Source: Chlorobiaceae bacterium
GTDB taxonomy: Bacteria > Bacteroidota > Ignavibacteria > Ignavibacteriales > Ignavibacteriaceae
Assembly: GCA_013824085.1 (NCBI GenBank)
Contig: PNNF01000006.1
Span: forward strand, 45,001 to 94,342
Length of the DNA: 49,342 bases
Direction of reading: 5' to 3'
A model generated the notes under the pieces. The model had not been told where the DNA came from, made no database searches, and was given only the letters and a program-made list of their open reading frames with translations. Position numbers and translations under genes: made by a program. The first letter of the stretch is position 1, and each line of letters starts with the position of its first letter. Shown here in pieces: positions 25,050 through 33,323 of this stretch.

Positions 25050-27167
25050 TTATTGTTGTCTAACTTTAATATCAGTTCCTAATCTTTGTAAATAAGCGAT
25101 TAGTGCAATCAGCTCTTTATCACTATCTGCAGGAACTCCAGCGTTAATTAAATCTTGTGCAATTGCTTCTGCTTGTTTTCTTAAATCGTCGTTAGCTATT
25201 TTTTCATATCCTTCGGGATAAGGAACACCAACAGCGCGGAGTGCATTTATCTTCGCCTCAGTTGTGGAGATATTTAAAACATCCTCAGCTAACCAAGGAT
25301 ACGCAGGCATTAATGAGCCCGGCGAGGTTGATGTAGGATCAATCATATGCAAATAGTGCCAGAGGTTCGGATATTTTCCGCCGATACGTTGTAAGTCTGG
25401 ACCTGTTCTTTTGGAGCCCCACAAAAATGGATGATCATAAACATATTCTCCCGCTTTTGAATATTCTCCATAGCGTTCAGTTTCAGATCTAAATGGTCTA
25501 ATCATTTGTGAGTGACAAGTGTTGCAACCTTCTCGAATGTAAATATCTCTTCCATGAATTTCGAGAGGAGTGTAAGGTCTAACGGAAGCGATTGTAGGAA
25601 TGTTACTCTTGATTAAAAATGTTGGAACGATTTCAATAATGCCACCAATTAAGACCGCAATTGTAGTTAGAATAGTAAATTGAATCGGACGACTTTCTAA
25701 CCAACGATGTTTTTTTGCTTTATTGAATTGATCAGGTTTTCTTTCCAATGCAGGTGCTTGAACTTCTTCATCATTCAAGAACGAGCCTTGTTTAGCGGTC
25801 TTAAATAAATTATACATCATAACAATAACACCAGTTAGATATAAGACTCCGCCGATAGATCTTATAACATACATTGGCACAATCTGAAGAACTGTTTCAA
25901 GGAAATTTGGATATTGCAAAAGTCCATCAGCAGTAAATTCTTTCCACATTAATGTTTGAACCAAAGCAGCCCAATACATTGAAGCGACATAAAAAACTAT
26001 ACCAAGAAATCCGATCCAGAAATGGAAGTTCGCCAATTTTTTTGAATAGAGTTGCGTGTGCCAAAGTTTAGGAACAATCCAATAGAGAACTGCAAAAGTT
26101 AAAAATCCATTCCAACCAAGTGCACCAACGTGTGCGTGCGCTATAATCCAATCAGTAAAGTGCATCAACGCATTTACATCTTTTAGAGAAAGGACTGGAC
26201 CTTCAAACGTTGCCATTCCGTAAGCTGTAATTGCAACTACAAAAAATTTCAGAACTACATCTTCACGAACTTTATCCCAAGCGCCACGCAGAGTGAGAAG
26301 CCCATTTATCATACCTCCCCAAGATGGAGCAATTAACATAATTGAAAAGACAGTTCCCAAAGATTGAACCCAATCAGGAATTGCAGTATAAAGTAGATGA
26401 TGAGGACCTGCCCAGATGTAAATAAAAATCAATGCCCAAAAATGGATAATCGAAAGTCGATAAGAATAAACGGGACGATTAGCAGCTTTTGGTAAGAAGT
26501 AATACATCATTCCTAAATATGGAGTTGTTAGGAAGAATGCTACTGCGTTGTGACCATACCACCATTGAACAAGAGCATCTTGGACACCCGCATAAACAGG
26601 ATAACTTTTAAATAACGAAACTGGAACTGCAATTGAGTTTACAATATGAAGTATTGCTACGGTTACAACTGTTGCGATGTAAAACCAGATTGCAACATAC
26701 ATATGTTTTTCGCGTCGCTTAATAATTGTTCCGAACATATTCCAACCAAAAATAACCCAAACAACTGCAACAAGAATATCGATTGGCCATTCAAGCTCTG
26801 CATATTCTTTGCCTGTAGTCATTCCAGAAATAAAAGTTACAGCTGCCAAAACAATAATAAGTTGCCAGCCCCAGAAATGTAATTTACTCAATACATCATT
26901 ATACATTCGCGCTTTACATAATCTTTGTAGCGAATAATAAATTCCCATGAAAATTCCATTACCAACAAAAGCAAATATTACGGCGTTTGTGTGCAATGGT
27001 CTTAGTCTTCCATAGGTAGTGTAAGGCAAGCCTAAATTAAGTGCAGGAATGTAGAGTTGAAGAGCGATGATTATCCCAACCAGCATTCCAACCGCACCCC
27101 AAATTGCAGTGGCAATTGTAAAATATTTTACAATCTTATTATCGTAACTGAAAGTATCCATCTGCAT
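25050..27167 (-). CDS. ccoNO: cbb3-type cytochrome oxidase, fused catalytic subunit CcoN-CcoO
   Basis: A 705-residue fusion. Residues 1 to about 460 are CcoN, a 12-helix haem-copper oxidase. The low-spin haem His59 is in RPLHTNAVIF, the CuB ligands are His206 (YGHNAVAF) and His256-His257 (GPHHLLY), and the haem ligands are His344/His346 (HAHVGALGWNG). Residues about 490-705 are CcoO, a membrane-anchored cytochrome c with CNTCH at 548-552 and a GSLMPAYPWL methionine. It reduces oxygen with high affinity and pumps protons. CcoN-CcoO fusion is typical of Bacteroidota-Chlorobiota. GGAG precedes the ATG at 27167. The linker (about 460-490) is charged. Confidence 0.97.
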   Translation of the reverse strand: MQMDTFSYDNKIVKYFTIATAIWGAVGMLVGIIIALQLYIPALNLGLPYTTYGRLRPLHTNAVIFAFVGNGIFMGIYYSLQRLCKARMYNDVLSKLHFWGWQLIIVLAAVTFISGMTTGKEYAELEWPIDILVAVVWVIFGWNMFGTIIKRREKHMYVAIWFYIATVVTVAILHIVNSIAVPVSLFKSYPVYAGVQDALVQWWYGHNAVAFFLTTPYLGMMYYFLPKAANRPVYSYRLSIIHFWALIFIYIWAGPHHLLYTAIPDWVQSLGTVFSIMLIAPSWGGMINGLLTLRGAWDKVREDVVLKFFVVAITAYGMATFEGPVLSLKDVNALMHFTDWIIAHAHVGALGWNGFLTFAVLYWIVPKLWHTQLYSKKLANFHFWIGFLGIVFYVASMYWAALVQTLMWKEFTADGLLQYPNFLETVLQIVPMYVIRSIGGVLYLTGVIVMMYNLFKTAKQGSFLNDEEVQAPALERKPDQFNKAKKHRWLESRPIQFTILTTIAVLIGGIIEIVPTFLIKSNIPTIASVRPYTPLEIHGRDIYIREGCNTCHSQMIRPFRSETERYGEYSKAGEYVYDHPFLWGSKRTGPDLQRIGGKYPNLWHYLHMIDPTSTSPGSLMPAYPWLAEDVLNISTTEAKINALRAVGVPYPEGYEKIANDDLRKQAEAIAQDLINAGVPADSDKELIALIAYLQRLGTDIKVRQQ

Positions 27168-27212
27168 TTATTTTACTCCAATTATTTTTTATATAATATT
27201 TATTTATTAAAA

Positions 27213-27401
27213 TCAATCATTGTGTTTTTCGTTCACTTTTTTTTCGGGAGCTTTGTCTGGTTTTATATCGTCAAATAGAATTCTTACAGATGGAGTATAT
27301 TTATCTTCCAACTGTCCAGATTTAACGCTCCACAAAAATGCAATTAAAAATCCAATTGCGAGCATCAAACTAAATCCGATTAAAACTACAATTACACTCA
27401 A
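27213..27401 (-). CDS. ccoS: cbb3 oxidase assembly protein CcoS
   Basis: A 62-residue protein with one helix (VVLIGFSLMLAIGFLIAFLW) followed by SGQLEDKYTPSVRILFDD, the CcoS signature of a DDxxxP-like stretch. CcoS is needed for cofactor insertion into the oxidase. The start is TTG 27401, overlapping the ccoI stop by 4 bases (TTGA), with AAGGAC about 7 bases upstream. Confidence 0.88.
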   Translation of the reverse strand: MSVIVVLIGFSLMLAIGFLIAFLWSVKSGQLEDKYTPSVRILFDDIKPDKAPEKKVNEKHND

Positions 27402-29848
27402 TTTAAAAGTCCTTTTATCTTTGCAAAAACTGTTGTAGATAAAGACGCAAATGCAATTACAGTAACTGAGCTTATAGGCATTATTATTGCAGCAAAAAGA
27501 GGTGATAGTTCTCCTTGCACTGCAACATAAAGTCCAACGACATTATAAAGAAACGAAATAATAAAACTTGTGATAATTAATTTAACTGATATCTTCGAGA
27601 AGTCTAAGAGCTTGTTGAGATTATATAACGATTTTGCTTCAAGGATTGCATCACTTGCAGGCGAAAAATTAGAAATTTCTTCCGAGATTGAAATACCAAC
27701 ATCACTTTGTTTTAATGCTCCTGAATCGTTTAGTCCATCTCCAATCATTAAAACTTTTTTGTTCTGTAATTTTATTTTTTTTATGAACTCGAGTTTATCA
27801 AACGGAGTTTGATTAAACATCAACTCAGATTTATCACCAAATATTTTTTTGAGATTTTCATACTCACTTTTATTGTCGCCCGACAGAAGATAAAGTTGAT
27901 ATTTTTTTGACAAATCATTAATTAAATCATTTATACCTTTGCGATAATAATTGTTTAATTTGAAATATCCTTTTTGAATTCCGTTAATCGATAAATAAAC
28001 TTTTATTTCGTTCAGATTTATCTCTTTGCTTGAGTCATCATTCTTAACTTTGTTTACTATGCTCGAACCATTACTTGAATTCACAAAATCAATTGAACCA
28101 ATTTTTACATGCGAATCAAAAATATTTCCTGAGATTCCCAAGCCTGCAATTTCAGAATAATCTTCTACGTTAAAATTAGAATTTAAATTTAAGTAATTAA
28201 AAATTTTCTTACTCAATGGATGTGTCGAATTTTTTACTAATGATGAGGCAATTTTTTTTTCATCTTCTTTTAATTCCTCACCGATGAACTCAATGAACGA
28301 TTTATCAATTTCTGTTATTGTTCCAGTTTTATCAAAAACTATTGTATCAATTTTTGCAAGACTTTCAATCGTCAAAGTATTTTTTACAAACAAAGAATTG
28401 CGTCCTAAAATTCGCATCGCATTGCTCAATGTAAATGGAGTTGACATTGCAAGGGCGCAGGGACACGCAATAATCAAGACTGCAGTAAAGACTGGGACTG
28501 CTTTTGCAGGATTTACAAAAAGCCAGTAGATGGATGCAGCAAAAGCAATGAACAAAATAATTATTGTAAAATATTTACTGATGTGATTAACAAGCGAAAC
28601 TAATTGTCTATCTACATTATCTTTAAAAATTGAATTGTTCCAAAGTTGAGATAAATAACTTTGCGAAACTTCTTTGGTAATTTCTAATTCAATTATACTT
28701 CCCACTTGTCTGCCACCAGCGTAAACAATTTCACCTAATTTTTTATGAACGGGAATTGCTTCTCCTGTTACGAAACTGTAATCGATATTAGCATCACCAG
28801 TGAGTAAAAAAGAATCGGCGGGAATTAACTCATTATTCCTGACAACAATCTTATCGCCAATGTTAAGATTTGCCAACGGAATATTTTTTTCGATGTTATT
28901 TTTTTTTGTTGTTACAGAAATCGGGAAATATGATTTATAATTTCTTTCAAAGTTTAATACTTCATAACTTTTATTTAAGAAGAGTCTGCCGATGAGCAAC
29001 AAGAATATTAAGCCCGCAAATGAATCCATGTAGCCGGGATTGTAATGATAAAAAATATCATAGACACTTCTAAAAAATAGAGCGACAATCCCAAGCGAAA
29101 GTGGAACGTCCAAATTTATTACTCTACTTTTTAATCCATAATAAGCTGACTTTAGAAAATCTGAACTACAATAAAAAAAGACGGGAAGCGAAAGAAAAAA
29201 AATAATGAAACTGAAGAATTTTTTCAACTCTATACTTGAGTCATCAATTGCTAAATACTCAGGAAAAGTGAGTAGCATTATATTACCGAAAGCAAAGCCT
29301 GCAATTCCAATTTTAGAATAGAGTGTTTTGTTTTGTGATGCTTGGAATTTTTTATCAGCATCATCTAATTTTAATTTTGGTTCATATCCAATTGATGCTA
29401 AAGTTTCGACAACTTTTCTTAGAGTAATTGAATTATTCAGGAAAGTTACTGTTAGATTTTTTTGCAAATAATTTACTTGCGATCTCACAATTGAAGAATT
29501 AATTTTAAATAAATTTTCGAGCAGCCAAATACAAGAGCTACAATGCATCGAAGGAATGAAGAAGGTGATTTTGGATATTTGTGAATCCTTAAAATCAATT
29601 AATTGGGACTGAAGTTTTTCATCTTCTAAAAATTCAAATTTATTTTTTGCAAATATTCCACTCTGTTTTATTCCGGGTTTTTCATTTAGCGAATAATAAT
29701 CACAAAGATTTTTTTCGTTCAGAATTTCGTAAACAAGTTTACAACCTTCACAACAGAAATATTTTTCTTCAATCGATATCGATAAGTGTTCACAGTCATC
29801 GCCACAGTGATAACATTGCGTAATTACTTGAGTAACAGTTTCCTGCAT
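27398..29848 (-). CDS. ccoI: copper-transporting P-type ATPase CcoI/FixI
   Basis: An 816-residue P1B ATPase that exports copper for cbb3 oxidase assembly. An N-terminal cysteine-rich part (CYHCGDDCEH and FCCEGC, residues 12-36) is followed by a heavy-metal domain (MHCSSC, 101-106). Membrane helices follow, then TGEAIP (361-366), the copper-channel CPC at 462-464, the phosphorylation site DKTGT (506-510), THPLS, and GDGLNDS. The CcoI-type N-terminus and the place at the head of the cco run set it apart from copper-efflux CopA. There is no strong ribosome site before the ATG. It is the first gene of the cbb3 operon, 214 bases after the PAS kinase. Confidence 0.94.
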   Translation of the reverse strand: MQETVTQVITQCYHCGDDCEHLSISIEEKYFCCEGCKLVYEILNEKNLCDYYSLNEKPGIKQSGIFAKNKFEFLEDEKLQSQLIDFKDSQISKITFFIPSMHCSSCIWLLENLFKINSSIVRSQVNYLQKNLTVTFLNNSITLRKVVETLASIGYEPKLKLDDADKKFQASQNKTLYSKIGIAGFAFGNIMLLTFPEYLAIDDSSIELKKFFSFIIFFLSLPVFFYCSSDFLKSAYYGLKSRVINLDVPLSLGIVALFFRSVYDIFYHYNPGYMDSFAGLIFLLLIGRLFLNKSYEVLNFERNYKSYFPISVTTKKNNIEKNIPLANLNIGDKIVVRNNELIPADSFLLTGDANIDYSFVTGEAIPVHKKLGEIVYAGGRQVGSIIELEITKEVSQSYLSQLWNNSIFKDNVDRQLVSLVNHISKYFTIIILFIAFAASIYWLFVNPAKAVPVFTAVLIIACPCALAMSTPFTLSNAMRILGRNSLFVKNTLTIESLAKIDTIVFDKTGTITEIDKSFIEFIGEELKEDEKKIASSLVKNSTHPLSKKIFNYLNLNSNFNVEDYSEIAGLGISGNIFDSHVKIGSIDFVNSSNGSSIVNKVKNDDSSKEINLNEIKVYLSINGIQKGYFKLNNYYRKGINDLINDLSKKYQLYLLSGDNKSEYENLKKIFGDKSELMFNQTPFDKLEFIKKIKLQNKKVLMIGDGLNDSGALKQSDVGISISEEISNFSPASDAILEAKSLYNLNKLLDFSKISVKLIITSFIISFLYNVVGLYVAVQGELSPLFAAIIMPISSVTVIAFASLSTTVFAKIKGLLN

Positions 29849-30062
29849 TAATTTTTTTTATAAATTTAAGAATGAATTTTATGTTGAAGCAAACAATTTA
29901 TTTTTTCATTTTTCTTCTTCAACAAGATAATAAAAGTATTTTAATTAATATAAGCGAAGGGATTTTTTTGTTCTTTCGAGGAGCTATAATTAATCTAAAA
30001 TCTTAAAGATATTTTGGAACTTATAGAAGCGCGGTAATAGAAATTGTAACTAAAAATTTACT

Positions 30063-31592
30063 TCAAGTTGACTTTATTTTCGGAACAGAAAAATAAAATT
30101 TAGAGCCAATTCCTTCTTCACTTTCTGCCCAAAGTTTTCCACCATTCAACTCAATCATCTCTTTTGACAAAATCAAACCAAGCCCGTTTCCCTCTTCTTG
30201 GTTTGTTCCAAGTGATCTTATTTTGGAGCCAACTTTGAACAATTCTGAGAGAATTTCTTTCCCCATTCCAACGCCATTATCCTCAATTTGTATTGTAATA
30301 AATTTCTCATCTACGAAGGAATTTATGATTACTCTCCCACCAATATTTGTGAATTTGATTGCGTTTGAAATTAAATTTTGAACGATTGAAAAAATCATAT
30401 TCTTATCAGTTGTGATTATATTTTTTCCTTCAATGTTATTAATCAATGTTATTCTTTTATTGGTTGCATTTAGTTCAAGAAGTTCAATAACAATTTTAAT
30501 CGTTTCAGTTAAATCTACTTCTTCAATAGTAAAATCAGCCGAGCCACTTTGTAGCTTAGACCACTGTAAAAGATTTTCAAGCAGCTGAAATATTTTTTTC
30601 GCAGATGTATAAATATTATTAGAAAATTTTTCTATTTCGTCAGATTCTAATTCTTTTATTTCATTTGCAAGTAAATAAGAAAAACCGAGTAACGAATCAA
30701 ATGGGCTTCTTAAATCGTGAGCGAGAATTGCGAAGAATTTATCGCGCCTTTGCACAATATCTTCTAATTCTTTAGTGTATAATTTTAGTTTCTCTTGTGA
30801 AGTTTTTCTTTCATTTATATTATCAAGAATTGCGACAAATCTTACCACTTTACCTTTACTACTTCTAATCGGATATACTACCAACTCTTCCCAATAATAT
30901 TCCTTCGATTTTGTTCTATTAATTACTTCACCTTTCCAAACATCTCCAGAAGTAACAGTTGTTATTATCTCTTTATATTTTTTCAAACCAATTTTATCAG
31001 ATTTTAAGAATCGTGCTCGCTTACCAACAACTTCCTCTTTTTTATAACCTGTAGTCGCTGAAAAAATATGATTCACATATTCGATAATACCATCAACATT
31101 CATAATGATGACTGAGTTTGGGCTATTAGAAACTACCATCGATAATAGACGCACTTGCTCTTCCAACTCTTTTCGTTCGGACACATCGCGTAATGTTACA
31201 ACAAAATATTTCGAATTCCCTACTCCATTAAGCAGCCCAACATTTATATCCATAAAACAAATTTTTCCATCACTTCGCAAAAATTCTTGTGCTTCTATGT
31301 TTGCACCATAGACATTCAGATTCTCGAGAACATGTTCGATGTGATTTTTTTGTTCCTTTGGGAAGAGTGATGAAAAATGTTTCTCGATTAGTTCTTCTCT
31401 GTCGAACCCTAATACATCTTTGATTCTTTTATTAACATTTTTTATGATGCCAGATTCAGCTAAAATCAACAACTTCACATCAAATGAATCATGAAAAATT
31501 TGCTTATAAGTATTGAGTGAAGTTTGAAGATTTTTTTTTTCAGCTTCAAGTTGGGTTATTTTATTCGTTAATTTTTCTATTTCATTCTGCAT
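30063..31592 (-). CDS. soluble PAS-PAS sensor histidine kinase
   Basis: About 509 residues without membrane helices. Numbered from the TTG at 31601, an N-terminal coiled coil (about 5-35) leads to two PAS domains (about 36-140 and 155-262), the second with the GxxxEVVGK and FLKSDK features of PAS-PAC units. HisKA follows with HDLRSP, phospho-acceptor His295, then HATPase_c with the N box (QNLISNAIKFT) and glycine boxes (DNGVGMG, GNGLGL). PAS domains often sense oxygen, redox or small molecules, but I see no haem-binding residue pattern that would settle it. No response regulator is adjacent. The start is TTG 31601 or ATG 31592; neither has a good ribosome site. Confidence 0.88.
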   Translation of the reverse strand: MQNEIEKLTNKITQLEAEKKNLQTSLNTYKQIFHDSFDVKLLILAESGIIKNVNKRIKDVLGFDREELIEKHFSSLFPKEQKNHIEHVLENLNVYGANIEAQEFLRSDGKICFMDINVGLLNGVGNSKYFVVTLRDVSERKELEEQVRLLSMVVSNSPNSVIIMNVDGIIEYVNHIFSATTGYKKEEVVGKRARFLKSDKIGLKKYKEIITTVTSGDVWKGEVINRTKSKEYYWEELVVYPIRSSKGKVVRFVAILDNINERKTSQEKLKLYTKELEDIVQRRDKFFAILAHDLRSPFDSLLGFSYLLANEIKELESDEIEKFSNNIYTSAKKIFQLLENLLQWSKLQSGSADFTIEEVDLTETIKIVIELLELNATNKRITLINNIEGKNIITTDKNMIFSIVQNLISNAIKFTNIGGRVIINSFVDEKFITIQIEDNGVGMGKEILSELFKVGSKIRSLGTNQEEGNGLGLILSKEMIELNGGKLWAESEEGIGSKFYFSVPKIKST

Positions 31593-31653
31593 TTTATTCA
31601 ATCAAATTATTTGGAACATTCCATCCTCATGTTCGAGTAATTCGTTATTTAGT

Positions 31654-33015
31654 TTAATCCTCATGTAAAGATAATTCAATTCTGAAACAAGTTCCTGGAT
31701 TTGAAACATCGTTATGAATTGGACTAATAACAGATATTTTCCCATTATGTTTTTCTATAATGTTCTTCACTAAAGCTAGCCCAAAACCACTCCCTTCAAC
31801 ATTATGGTTTCTACTCCTGAAAAATTCTTCAAATATTTTTTCGGTTTCATTTCTCTTAATGCCGATTCCGCTATCCGATACTTTTATTTCAATTTCGTTT
31901 CTTATCAATGTTAGACTAATTTCGATAGTTCCATTTTCAGGAGTAAATTTTAAGGCGTTAGAAATTAAGTTAGAGAAAGCCAATTTTAAGAGAGTTAAAT
32001 CACCGAACACAATTAATTTTTGTTTAGTTGATTTGAATTTAATATTTATATTTTTTTTCTCAGCAATTTCTTTGTAAGAAATTAATAATTCAGAAAAAAG
32101 AATATTCAAATCTACTTCACTTTTTTGCATATCTGTTTCAAGCTTTACTTTTGCAATATGTAAAATGCTGTTTATTAAACTTATTGCCTCTGTTAGTCGA
32201 TGTTGAGTTTTATCAAGAATTTTTTGTGTAACATCATCCACGCTCACAGATATTTTGCTGAGTATCAATCCGATTAGTGACGATGCAGCTGCAATTGGGG
32301 TTTTCAATTCGTGAACAACTCCCATGATATATTTTTGTTTCGATGCTTCTGCATTTTTTATCTCATCGAGAGCTAATTTTAATTTTTTTTCTCTTGCGTA
32401 AAGTTCACTTGAAATTTTCTTTACTAAAAAAATTGTTATCGCTACAGTAGCAGTAAAAGTAGCAAGATGGATGAATAAATTTTTTGCTTGATTATAAATA
32501 ACATTATTATTCAACCCAATAATTTCTTGATGTGGAATAATTAAATAATATTCTAAAACCGAAAGAAAAATGAATGAAAAAACAAAAACTAGAGTCATTG
32601 GAATAATTATCAAACTTGGGAGAATTATACTTCCGATTATTACATGGAAAATAAAAAAGAATAGAAGCGGCGACTCAACTCCACCCGTAAAATAAATTAA
32701 TGAACTGAGACAAAATAGATCACTAATAATTTGGAATGATGAGAGGAGTAACGGATTATTTTTTTTAACTGAAAAATTTATTAATCGATAGAGATAAATA
32801 TTGTAGCTTAATACAATTACTATAATGATAATGATTGCAATAAACTGTAAAGAACTTAACTCAACGATACCTGATAATTTAATTGTCCCCAACAAAACAA
32901 ATAGAAACACAACGGCTAAGAATCTTAAATTCACGAACCATTTATTAAACTCAATTATTGATTTCCAATAATCATCATACTCAAGAACAGAGCGTGTTGT
33001 AAAATTAAAATTCAC
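31654..33015 (-). CDS. membrane histidine kinase, RegB/PrrB-like
   Basis: A 453-residue kinase. Residues 27-200 hold about six membrane helices with YFTGGVESPLLFFFIFHV (108-125) between them. In RegB/PrrB the same place carries GGxxNPF, the ubiquinone-sensing heptapeptide, followed by an HV-x-LP helix; here it is GGVESPL (111-117), so similar in place but changed at Asn and Phe. A coiled linker leads to HisKA (VVHELKTPI, His235) and HATPase_c (NLISNALKFT; GSGFGLALVK). I infer a redox- or quinone-responding sensor near the oxidase and hydrogenases. Its partner regulator is not beside it. The start is GTG 33015. It ends about 50 bases before the PAS kinase. Confidence 0.8.
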   Translation of the reverse strand: MNFNFTTRSVLEYDDYWKSIIEFNKWFVNLRFLAVVFLFVLLGTIKLSGIVELSSLQFIAIIIIIVIVLSYNIYLYRLINFSVKKNNPLLLSSFQIISDLFCLSSLIYFTGGVESPLLFFFIFHVIIGSIILPSLIIIPMTLVFVFSFIFLSVLEYYLIIPHQEIIGLNNNVIYNQAKNLFIHLATFTATVAITIFLVKKISSELYAREKKLKLALDEIKNAEASKQKYIMGVVHELKTPIAAASSLIGLILSKISVSVDDVTQKILDKTQHRLTEAISLINSILHIAKVKLETDMQKSEVDLNILFSELLISYKEIAEKKNINIKFKSTKQKLIVFGDLTLLKLAFSNLISNALKFTPENGTIEISLTLIRNEIEIKVSDSGIGIKRNETEKIFEEFFRSRNHNVEGSGFGLALVKNIIEKHNGKISVISPIHNDVSNPGTCFRIELSLHED

Positions 33016-33323
33016 TTCTATTATTTATCTGTTATTATTTGTTTTGCTAAATTTATTTGTTCACAAAAGTTTTATCAATTGTTGCACATAAAACAAAGTA
33101 AGTATTAAGCCAATGAACATTGTTCTAATCATCTTTTCAAAAATAGATTCCTAATCAAAAAATATTTATTAACAATAAAATTATTTTTTGCGCTTAATAA
33201 AGTCGTTCATCAACAGTAAAATTTGAGACTTCTGAATTGTCACTTGAGCAATCACTCTGAGTCGAGACAATTCATTTAGCCCAACATTAGGAAAAAAATA
33301 ATTCAGAAGTCTCAATAAATTAT
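33016..33323. other. 308-base intergenic stretch holding a palindromic repeat
   Basis: No gene is seen here. It lies between the last hydrogenase gene and the RegB-like kinase gene, both on the minus strand. The main content is the inverted repeat described at 33223-33315. The rest is AT-rich, with no TAnnTTTG on the minus strand that I can support as the kinase promoter. Confidence 0.7.
33223..33315. repeat. REP-like palindromic element with nested alternative hairpin
   Basis: A perfect 16-base inverted repeat: TTGAGACTTCTGAATT at 33223-33238 and its complement AATTCAGAAGTCTCAA at 33300-33315, 61 bases apart. Inside, GAATTGTC (33234-33241) pairs with GACAATTC (33266-33273), sharing five bases with the outer arm, so the two foldings exclude each other. 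The middle (CTCTGAGTCGAG) resembles the core of common intergenic REP-like repeats, a resemblance I recall and have not checked. It begins 9 bases after the hydA stop and may end the hydrogenase transcript or protect its 3' end. Confidence 0.62.

Noticed and set aside
29881-30006. Short plus-strand frame (about 41 codons) and a 7-base inverted repeat GTTGAAG/CTTCAAC upstream of ccoI
   Set aside because: No ribosome site for the frame; the repeat has a 27-base centre and no T run, too weak to call terminator or operator. No FNR-type TTGAT-N4-ATCAA was seen.
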